A stretch of DNA of 8,654 bases from Paludibacteraceae bacterium (GTDB lineage: Bacteria; Bacteroidota; Bacteroidia; Bacteroidales; Paludibacteraceae). Made by a program: the position numbers and the translations under genes. Positions 1-5,576 of the stretch are shown one piece after another. Positions within the stretch are counted from its first letter, which is position 1, and every line of letters begins with the position of its first letter. The notes beneath the pieces are model-generated. The model saw only the letters and a list, made by a program, of their open reading frames with translations. It did not search any database and was not told the origin of the DNA. The DNA lies in contig CANFFA010000077.1 of NCBI GenBank assembly GCA_947445425.1, forward strand, positions 1-8,654, read 5' to 3'.

Positions 1-1075
1 CAGAACGAAGTGCAATAAGATCACCTCTTTGCGTTTTATTCATGCTATAAGCTTTGGCAAAAGTATCAGAAGATTCACAAATTGGACCTACAACATCATA
101 TTCCTCTTCTGGTAAATTAGAACTTAAGTTCTCAATTCTATGATAAGCTTGATAAAGTGCAGGACGAATGAGCTCTGTAAATCCTGCATCCAGAATAGCA
201 AATCTTTTTGAAGTTCCTTGTTTGATATACAACACTTTAGAAATAAGACTACCACATTGTGCAACAACAGCACGACCTAATTCAAAATGCAAAGTTTGAT
301 GTGCTTGTAAAATCAAATGCTCGCGAAACACTTTAAAGTATGCTTCAAAATCAGGAATAGGAAAATGATTTGGATGTTCATAATTGATTCCCAGTCCACC
401 ACCAACATTGATATGTTGAAGTACAACTTTACGAGCAATGAAATGTTCTTGTATCTCGTTTACGCGTACACAAAGACTTTGAAAAGAGCTCATATCTGTA
501 ATTTGTGAACCGATATGAAAATGGACCCCTATAAGTTTAACGTTTTGAAGTGTTTCAAATTGATCAATCACTTGATCCAATTCAGACATATTGATCCCAA
601 ATTTATTTTCACTTAATCCAGTTGTAATATAATGATGTGTATTAGCACTTACATTTGGATTGATACGCAAAGCAACATTTGCTACTTTACCTTTGGCAAG
701 AGCAAGTTCATTTATAACTTCCAATTCTGGAATTGATTCTACATTGAAGCAAAATATATCTGCATCTAGCCCAAAATTAATCTCCCAGTCAGCTTTTCCA
801 ACGCCTGCAAATACAACTTTTGAAGGAGAAATCCCAGCTGCAATAGCAGCCTCTACTTCACCTCCACTTACACAATCAGCACCCAATCCAGCCTCTTTAA
901 TAACTTGAAGTACGCTTGGATTCACATTTGCCTTCATGGCATAGTGTACATGGAAATTATTGGATTTAATTTGATTATTGATTTCGTTTAAAGTTGTGCG
1001 AAGTGTTTCAAGATCATAATAATAAAACGGAGTTTCAATTTCCTTGAATTTATCTATTGGGTAGTTTGCTTTCAT
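1..1075 (-). CDS. lysA: Diaminopimelate decarboxylase, C-terminus cut by window edge
   Basis: PLP-dependent enzyme (fold type III, alanine-racemase-like barrel) that decarboxylates meso-diaminopimelate to L-lysine and CO2 in the cytoplasm, the last step of lysine synthesis. I translated the minus strand from the ATG at 1075-1073 and read 358 codons without a stop to the window edge. Family landmarks are all present: HYAMKAN with the PLP lysine at Lys48, SGGE at 70-73, HFHIGSQ at 185-191, the glycine-rich NVGGGLGINY at 223-232 for PLP phosphate, FELGR at 264-268, and GPICESSD at 330-337 with the active-site Cys333. Only the last few dozen residues, including the usual C-terminal Tyr that contacts PLP, lie outside the window. 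No Shine-Dalgarno is seen. It lies downstream of lysC on the same strand but is separated by 136 bp with a hairpin, and has its own candidate promoter. Identity is secure. Confidence 0.96.
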   Translation of the reverse strand, partial: MKANYPIDKFKEIETPFYYYDLETLRTTLNEINNQIKSNNFHVHYAMKANVNPSVLQVIKEAGLGADCVSGGEVEAAIAAGISPSKVVFAGVGKADWEINFGLDADIFCFNVESIPELEVINELALAKGKVANVALRINPNVSANTHHYITTGLSENKFGINMSELDQVIDQFETLQNVKLIGVHFHIGSQITDMSSFQSLCVRVNEIQEHFIARKVVLQHINVGGGLGINYEHPNHFPIPDFEAYFKVFREHLILQAHQTLHFELGRAVVAQCGSLISKVLYIKQGTSKRFAILDAGFTELIRPALYQAYHRIENLSSNLPEEEYDVVGPICESSDTFAKAYSMNKTQRGDLIALRS

Positions 1076-1104
1076 TGTGTAAATAAATAATGTTTTAAAA
1101 ATAA

Positions 1105-1135
1105 AAAATATAAATAGTATTATTGCTTTTTACAA
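1105..1135 (-). promoter_or_regulatory. Candidate lysA promoter (Bacteroidota type)
   Basis: On the minus strand a TTG (1135-1133) is followed after 20 nt by TATATTTT (1112-1105). This matches the Bacteroidota consensus TTG-N19/20-TAnnTTTG except for the last base of the -7 box. It would start transcription about 20-25 nt before the lysA ATG. The region is very A/T-rich, so a chance match is possible. Confidence 0.4.
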
Positions 1136-1175
1136 TAAACAGAATATGTTAATTATGAACTAATTCAAATGAATA

Positions 1176-1203
1176 GCCGATGAAAAATTACTTTTTCATC
1201 GGC
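1176..1203 (-). terminator. Hairpin terminator downstream of lysC
   Basis: Perfect inverted repeat: GCCGATGAAAAA (1176-1187), a 4-nt loop (1188-1191), and the exact complement (1192-1203), giving a 12-bp stem. It begins 8 bp past the lysC stop codon. Read on the minus strand it is followed by an A/T-rich stretch but no long uninterrupted T-run, so termination may be partial and some readthrough into lysA is possible. Confidence 0.7.
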
Positions 1204-1211
1204 CTAATTAT

Positions 1212-2525
1212 TTAGTTAAAAAGAGCTTGACTCAATGCATTGAGTGCTCGTTTTTTATCTTCTGATTTGATCAAAAATGAAATATTATAATTACTACCAC
1301 CATAAGAGATCATTCTGACAGGTATTTCGCTAAGCGCATTTACCACTTGGGCTTGTAATCCTACATTTTCATAAGGCATATCTCCTACAACGCAAACAAT
1401 GACCATATCCTTGTCTACTAAAACTGTGCCAAATTTCTTCAAATCATTTACAATCTCGTCTAATCGTTTTGCATTATCGATACTTACAGAAACTCCTACT
1501 TCAGAAGTTGTAATCATATCAATAGGCGTTTGATAAGACTCGAAAATTTCGAAAACTTTGCGTAAGAAGCCGTGTGCCAAAAGCATACGACCTGATTTTA
1601 TTTTAATCGCAGTAATGCCATCTTTAGCTGCAACTGCCTCAATTTTACCATTTTTACCTTTTGTAGTAATCAAAGTTCCAGGCGCACTTGGCTCCATAGT
1701 ATTCAGTAGACGTACAGAGATATTTGCTAATTTAGCCGGCAAAATACAAGTAGGATGAAGTATTTTAGCACCAAAATAAGCCAACTCTGCAGCTTCTTCA
1801 AAATGCAAAACAGGAACTGGTTTAGTACCTTCTACAAAGCGAGGATCGTTATTGTGCATACCATCAATATCCGTCCAAATTTGGATTTCATCAGCAACTA
1901 CTGCGGCACCAATCAACGAAGCTGTGTAATCACTACCACCACGTTGTAAGTTATCGATTTCACCATAAAAATTCCTACTGATAAAACCTTGCGTAATATA
2001 GATTTTCTTATCTGGAATTAAAGCGAGCTGTTTTGCTATATTTTCAGCAATATAATTCGTATCCGGCTCTGAATTTTTGTCGATACGCATAAATTCCAAA
2101 GCAGGAAGAAGCGCACTATCTTCACCAATCTCTTGCAAGTAAAGATGAAACAAAGCCGTAGAAAGCAATTCTCCTTCAGCTAAAACTGCTTTCTCGTCAA
2201 AAAGAGTAAACACTGCTTTTGAAAAAGAACGCAAGTAATCAAAATGTGATTTTATAATGGTTTTGGCTTCAAAATTATAAGCAGGAATTGTGTAAAGTTC
2301 TTCAATAACATCATAATACTTCTGCTCTAGGACATTGATACGTTCAATTCCACCTGTAATATTATTTTTGTAAAGATAATCGGAAAACTCAACCAAACTA
2401 TTGGTGGTTCCCGACATAGCTGATAAGACAACTATTTTTTGCTCACCATCGCAAATGAGCTTAGCAACTTCTTTCATGCGAGCGGCTGAACCTACGGACG
2501 TTCCGCCAAATTTTAATACTTTCAT
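1212..2525 (-). CDS. lysC: Aspartate kinase, lysine-sensitive type, monofunctional
   Basis: Phosphorylates L-aspartate to aspartyl-4-phosphate using ATP, the committed step towards lysine, threonine, methionine and diaminopimelate. The 437-residue length fits a monofunctional aspartokinase without a fused homoserine dehydrogenase. The amino-acid-kinase domain starts with KFGGTS at 5-10, has the QRGGSDYTA nucleotide/substrate motif at 194-202, WTDIDGM at 217-223, and FGAKILHP at 251-258. Two ACT domains follow. In the first (about 315-370) the segment ending in DMITTSEVGVSVSID (336-350) closely resembles the lysine-binding site of E. coli LysC (DLITTSEV), so feedback inhibition by lysine is inferred. 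The last ACT part has SYGGSNYNISF at 407-417. Start is ATG at 2525-2523; the leader is A/T-rich without Shine-Dalgarno. A -7 box lies about 45 nt upstream and a hairpin just after the stop. lysA follows on the same strand. Confidence 0.96.
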   Translation of the reverse strand: MKVLKFGGTSVGSAARMKEVAKLICDGEQKIVVLSAMSGTTNSLVEFSDYLYKNNITGGIERINVLEQKYYDVIEELYTIPAYNFEAKTIIKSHFDYLRSFSKAVFTLFDEKAVLAEGELLSTALFHLYLQEIGEDSALLPALEFMRIDKNSEPDTNYIAENIAKQLALIPDKKIYITQGFISRNFYGEIDNLQRGGSDYTASLIGAAVVADEIQIWTDIDGMHNNDPRFVEGTKPVPVLHFEEAAELAYFGAKILHPTCILPAKLANISVRLLNTMEPSAPGTLITTKGKNGKIEAVAAKDGITAIKIKSGRMLLAHGFLRKVFEIFESYQTPIDMITTSEVGVSVSIDNAKRLDEIVNDLKKFGTVLVDKDMVIVCVVGDMPYENVGLQAQVVNALSEIPVRMISYGGSNYNISFLIKSEDKKRALNALSQALFN

Positions 2526-2568
2526 TTATTTTACTTTACAATATGGTTAGAGCTAATCAAATTAGGGA

Positions 2569-2576
2569 CAAAAGTA
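2569..2576 (-). promoter_or_regulatory. Candidate lysC promoter, -7 box
   Basis: Minus-strand TACTTTTG is an exact match to TAnnTTTG and would place the start site about 35 nt before the lysC ATG. There is no TTG at the usual 19-20 nt spacing; the nearest upstream TTG (2591-2589) is only 12 nt away. The leader this predicts is too short for a lysine riboswitch. Confidence 0.5.
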
Positions 2577-2754
2577 ATATTTTTTTCTCAATTATTTCCA
2601 TATCAAAGCTCGATAATTTCCTTTATATTTGCATTTACAAAATCATCAAACAATCTAGAAATTTGACAATTTTTCATCATAGACTTCTACAATATGCTGG
2701 CTAAAATTAAAAATACATCATTCTTATCTACAAATACAAAAGCATTAGAAACTA

Positions 2755-2786
2755 AAAAGGGAAGAACAATTAAGTTCTTCCCTTTT
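2755..2786 (-). terminator. Rho-independent terminator of the tRNA-His gene
   Basis: Perfect 13-bp stem: AAAAGGGAAGAAC (2755-2767) and its exact complement (2774-2786), with a 6-nt loop. Read on the minus strand, the GC-containing stem ends in a T-run (2758-2754), the classical intrinsic layout, 16 nt after the tRNA discriminator base. The A/T flanks are nearly symmetrical, so it may also stop plus-strand transcription. Confidence 0.85.
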
Positions 2787-2801
2787 CGGTTTTTAAAAAT
2801 G

Positions 2802-2876
2802 GGTGGGAGACGGGGCTCGAACCCGCGACTTTCGGTACCACAAACCGACGCTCTAACCAACTGAGCTACAACCACC
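2802..2876 (-). tRNA. tRNA-His (anticodon GTG), acceptor stem with two mismatches
   Basis: The minus strand folds as a full cloverleaf. The D arm is GCTC/GAGC with T8, A14, G15 and G18-G19 present. The anticodon stem TCGGT/ACCGA encloses loop TTGTGGT, giving anticodon GTG (His). The T arm is GCGGG/CCCGT with TTCGAGC. The gene encodes the His-specific G-1 (2876) opposite C73 (2802), the identity pair for HisRS. CCA is not encoded. In the seven-pair acceptor stem, 1:72, 2:71, 3:70, 4:69 and 7:66 pair, but 5:68 is T-C (2871/2807) and 6:67 is T-T (2870/2808). The 5' strand GTGGTTG and 3' strand CTCCCAC would each fit a different partner. Promoter and terminator look strong, so the gene is probably expressed. 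Whether the mismatch is native, corrected or a sequencing error is open. Confidence 0.93.
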
Positions 2877-2890
2877 ATGTTTAACGGGTG

Positions 2891-2921
2891 CAAAGATAAT
2901 ACAGGAATTTGTTTTATGCAA
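2891..2921 (-). promoter_or_regulatory. tRNA-His promoter (Bacteroidota -33/-7)
   Basis: Minus-strand TTG (2921-2919), 20-nt spacer, then TATCTTTG (2898-2891), a full match to TTG-N19/20-TAnnTTTG. The predicted start is about 6-8 nt before the tRNA 5' end, leaving a very short leader for RNase P to remove. This is the best promoter in the window. Confidence 0.8.
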
Positions 2922-3003
2922 GTCTTTTTAGAAAATAAACTAAGCTTTTGCACGGATATTCATGCAAGCTTTTAAATATCAACGATTAAAAATTACAATA
3001 AAT

Positions 3004-3690
3004 ATGAAATATGGATTTATATCAACCGAATTAGACCTTCAAAGTACTGAAATACTACAAAAAATAAGGTTGTCGATGAATGGAATTACCTCCAGTCAAA
3101 TGACAAAAAGGGGTATTGACTATAAAAAAAATTATGGTGTAGCAATTCCAAGAATTAAAGAAATTGCCTTTTCAATTAAATCCAATCATCATTTGGCACA
3201 ACATTTATGGAAGCTATCCATTAGGGAAACTATGATTTTGGCCACAATTCTACAACCAATTGATGATTTCAAGCAAGAAATGGCTCAAAATTGGATTTCT
3301 AAATTTGATCAAATTGAAATTATTGAACAAAGTTGTATGAACCTATTATGCAAACTTCCCTATTCAGTGTCATTAAGTTGTGATTGTTTAAAATCAGAAA
3401 AGGAGTGGGAGAAAATAACAGGATTTATACTTGCTGCACGTATATTCAAGCAACTTAATGAAACAGAACTAGAGTTTATCATTGAGCGAGCACTTGAAGT
3501 GGTAGATAATGGGAATTACCATCTCAATAAATCTGTAGCACTTTGTCTAAGCAGACTCTGTAGAAAAAACAATGAAACAGCTAATTTAGTCTGGAATCAT
3601 ATTAAAGAATATAAGTTAGAAAAGTCAAATAACAAAGCCTTTATTTACACCGAAGTAGAGCAAGAATTATTATTTTTGGAAATATTATAG
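3004..3690 (+). CDS. AlkD-like HEAT-repeat protein (DNA alkylation repair family), divergent
   Basis: Helical protein of 228 residues from this start. It resembles the Bacteroidota proteins annotated as DNA alkylation repair proteins (AlkD/AlkC HEAT-like fold). The family-like parts are IRLSMNG (21-27), GIDYKKNYGVAIPRIKEIA (37-55), an LW-x-IRE-x-ILATxLQP segment (68-85), and a Trp-containing SEKEWEKITGFILAARIF helix (131-148). No signal peptide or membrane segment is seen, so it is presumably cytoplasmic. AlkD glycosylases excise alkylated bases using conserved Trp/Asp/Arg residues; here the WxRR-type motif reads WEKITGF and the helix at 172-189 lacks the expected Trp, so enzymatic activity is doubtful. 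An in-frame ATG at 2962 would add 14 residues; I chose 3004 because the extra residues look unlike the family and the leader before 3004 is more typical. It lies back to back with tRNA-His and 50 bp before fur; no convincing promoter was found. Confidence 0.75.
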   Translation: MKYGFISTELDLQSTEILQKIRLSMNGITSSQMTKRGIDYKKNYGVAIPRIKEIAFSIKSNHHLAQHLWKLSIRETMILATILQPIDDFKQEMAQNWISKFDQIEIIEQSCMNLLCKLPYSVSLSCDCLKSEKEWEKITGFILAARIFKQLNETELEFIIERALEVVDNGNYHLNKSVALCLSRLCRKNNETANLVWNHIKEYKLEKSNNKAFIYTEVEQELLFLEIL

Positions 3691-3712
3691 AAATAGATTG
3701 GTTAAAAAGTTG

Positions 3713-3720
3713 TACTTTTG
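3713..3720 (+). promoter_or_regulatory. Candidate promoter -7 box for fur-purA
   Basis: TACTTTTG matches TAnnTTTG exactly and ends 20 nt before the fur ATG. The nearest upstream TTG (3698-3700) is 12 nt away instead of 19-20. It suggests that fur, and probably purA, has its own promoter separate from the gene at 3004. No clear palindromic Fur box is visible around it. Confidence 0.5.
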
Positions 3721-3740
3721 TTGGTCTCATATTCATCAAG

Positions 3741-4199
3741 ATGAAAGAAGAAAATTCTTACGAACAAATTCGTTCCCTTTTCACAGGGTATATGACTGAC
3801 TGTAAGCTTCGAAAAACACCAGAGCGCTATGCCATTTTAGAGTGTATTTATCATTTTACAGGACATTTTAATGCGGAAATGATCTATCAAAAATTAGTGG
3901 TAAATTTCCGTGTAAGTCTGGCAACAGTCTATAATACTTTCGAACATTTAGAAACCTGCAAATTAATTATCAGGCATCAATTTGGTGGAAAGTTAACGCA
4001 ATATGAGAAAGCTTTTGGTACACAAATCCATAATCATTTGGTATGTACTCAATGCAAAAACATAAAGGAGTTTACTGACAAGCAATTAAGAATTGCCATA
4101 CAGACCAAGACATTTTCAAAATTCGATATTTCACACTATTCACTTTATGTGTATGGCACTTGCAGTAAATGCAAAGAAAAGATCGTATCAATCCAATAA
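3741..4199 (+). CDS. Fur-family metal-responsive transcriptional regulator
   Basis: Dimeric DNA-binding repressor of the Fur/Zur/PerR family, 152 residues, a normal length. The N-terminal winged helix (about 10-88) includes KLRKTPERYAILE (22-34) and the recognition helix SLATVYNTFEHLE (59-71). The C-terminal dimerisation domain keeps both CxxC pairs of the structural zinc site, C102/C105 and C141/C144. By alignment from memory with E. coli Fur, the main regulatory site is intact: H42, E89, H97 and H99 correspond to H33, E81, H88 and H90. A Glu rather than Asp at position 89 argues against a PerR-type peroxide sensor. Two ligands of the other Fur metal site are replaced: I96 and N98 stand where Fur has H87 and D89. 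The sensed metal (Fe, Zn or other) cannot be decided, so no symbol is given. purA follows after 33 bp, probably in the same transcript; a -7 box lies just upstream. Confidence 0.92.
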   Translation: MKEENSYEQIRSLFTGYMTDCKLRKTPERYAILECIYHFTGHFNAEMIYQKLVVNFRVSLATVYNTFEHLETCKLIIRHQFGGKLTQYEKAFGTQIHNHLVCTQCKNIKEFTDKQLRIAIQTKTFSKFDISHYSLYVYGTCSKCKEKIVSIQ

Positions 4200-4232
4200 A
4201 AATCAAGTCGTTATATATTCAATTAAAATTCA

Positions 4233-5504
4233 ATGAAAGTAGATGTTTTACTAGGTCTCCAATGGGGTGATGAAGGCAAAGGGAAGGTGGTAGATGTACT
4301 TACGCCTAATTATGATCTAATTACACGTTTCCAAGGTGGTCCAAATGCAGGACATACTTTAGAATTCGAAGGTAAAAAATTTGTATTACGTTCTATTCCA
4401 TCTGGTATTTTCCAAGGTGGCAAAGTAAATGTAATCGGCAATGGCGTAGTAATTGATCCAGCCCTATTTAAAGCCGAAGTAGATGCTCTTCAAACTGCTG
4501 GTCACAATTTAACAGACCGCCTGAAAATATCAAAAAAAGCCCACTTGATCCTTCCAACGCACCGCTTACTAGACGCAGCCTACGAGTCAGCAAAAGGAAA
4601 TTCCAAAATTGGAACCACAGGTAAAGGAATCGGGCCAACCTATACAGACAAAGTAAGTCGTAATGGTGTTAGAGTAGGTGATGTACTACATAATTTCGAA
4701 GAAAAATACAATGAGGCCATCACACGCCACAAAGAGATTTTAAAGCAATATAATTTCGAATACGACCTTAGCGAACTTGAAAAAGCTTGGTTTGAAGGTA
4801 TAGAATGTATTAAAACTTTTGAATTAATCGATAGCGAGCATTATGTAAATGATGCTGTAAAGGCTGACAAAAAAGTATTGGCAGAAGGTGCCCAAGGTAC
4901 TATGCTAGACATTGACTTTGGATCTTATCCTTTTGTAACTTCCTCAAACACTATTTGTGCAGGTGCTTGTACTGGTTTAGGTATAGCACCAGGCAGTATT
5001 GGTGAAGTTTTTGGAATTTTCAAAGCTTACTGTACACGTGTTGGTAGTGGTCCATTCCCTACGGAACTTTTTGATGCTGCGGGAGATAACATGCGCAAGA
5101 TTGGGTTTGAATTTGGGTCAGTAACTGGACGTCCTCGTCGGTGTGGATGGATTGATTTAGTGGCTTTAAAATACGCCATTATGATCAATGGCGTTACACA
5201 ACTGATTATGATGAAAAGTGATGTAATGGATAGCTTTGATACTATATCCGCATGCGTGGCATATAAAATTGATGGAGAAGAAGTAACAGAATTCCCTTAC
5301 GATTTGAATGATGGAGTTGAGCCTGTCTATATTGAATTCGCTGGTTGGAAAACTGACATGACAAAAATGCAAAGTGAAGACGAATTCCCAGAGGAATTTA
5401 ATGCTTATTTAAGCTTTTTGGAAGAGGAGTTAGAAGTACCCATTAAAATTGTATCAGTAGGGCCAGATCGCGCTCAAACGATCATACGATACGAGGAAAT
5501 CTAA
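4233..5504 (+). CDS. purA: Adenylosuccinate synthetase
   Basis: Joins IMP and aspartate using GTP to make adenylosuccinate, the first committed step from IMP to AMP; cytoplasmic homodimer. At 423 residues it has the usual bacterial length. Visible motifs: the P-loop-like QWGDEGKGK (10-18) with catalytic Asp13; GGPNAGHT (35-42) with catalytic His41; IGTTGKGIGPTY (126-137) for IMP; Arg143, which in the dimer reaches the partner's active site; EGAQGTMLDIDFGSYPFVTSS (218-238); TGRPRRCGW (298-306), the substrate-binding arginine loop; KSDVMD (328-333) at the guanine-binding position, where many species have KLDVLD; and VGPDRAQTI near the C-terminus. No active-site residue appears to be lost. Start at ATG 4233 places the catalytic residues at canonical numbers. 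It has an A/T-rich leader without Shine-Dalgarno and is likely read from the fur promoter. Transcription ends at the large hairpin shared with infB. Confidence 0.97.
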   Translation: MKVDVLLGLQWGDEGKGKVVDVLTPNYDLITRFQGGPNAGHTLEFEGKKFVLRSIPSGIFQGGKVNVIGNGVVIDPALFKAEVDALQTAGHNLTDRLKISKKAHLILPTHRLLDAAYESAKGNSKIGTTGKGIGPTYTDKVSRNGVRVGDVLHNFEEKYNEAITRHKEILKQYNFEYDLSELEKAWFEGIECIKTFELIDSEHYVNDAVKADKKVLAEGAQGTMLDIDFGSYPFVTSSNTICAGACTGLGIAPGSIGEVFGIFKAYCTRVGSGPFPTELFDAAGDNMRKIGFEFGSVTGRPRRCGWIDLVALKYAIMINGVTQLIMMKSDVMDSFDTISACVAYKIDGEEVTEFPYDLNDGVEPVYIEFAGWKTDMTKMQSEDEFPEEFNAYLSFLEEELEVPIKIVSVGPDRAQTIIRYEEI

Positions 5505-5512
5505 TCATCTAC

Positions 5513-5563
5513 ATACAAATAAAAAAGACCGAAAATTAAATTTTCGGTCTTTTTTATTTGTAT
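5513..5563. terminator. Bidirectional terminator between purA and infB
   Basis: A 51-nt structure with two perfectly complementary 24-nt arms (5513-5536 and 5540-5563) and a 3-nt loop. The GC-containing core GACCGAAAAT (5527-5536) is flanked by six A/T pairs, so transcripts from either direction meet a stem followed by six U. It starts 8 nt after the purA stop and ends 13 nt short of the infB stop, serving both converging genes. Confidence 0.93.
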
Positions 5564-5576
5564 AAGAATCAAATCA

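Noticed and set aside
317..908. Plus-strand open frames at 317-508 and 660-908
   Set aside because: Both lie antisense inside lysA, which has all its catalytic motifs, and show no recognisable domain.
1558..1949. Plus-strand frames inside lysC and the minus-strand frame at 5166-5372 inside purA
   Set aside because: Antisense to well-conserved enzyme genes, with no domain, promoter or start context.
2526..2568. Possible lysine riboswitch before lysC
   Set aside because: The predicted leader is only about 35 nt and forms no multi-helix structure; a lysine riboswitch needs well over 150 nt.
2695..2865. Short plus-strand reading frame starting before the tRNA terminator
   Set aside because: It crosses the terminator hairpin and reads antisense through the tRNA; the protein-like tail (SNPRL...) is a tRNA artefact.
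2687..2953. 88-codon minus-strand reading frame spanning the tRNA
   Set aside because: It runs straight through the tRNA-His gene, its terminator and its promoter. The central stretch is the familiar translation of a tRNA sequence, not a protein.
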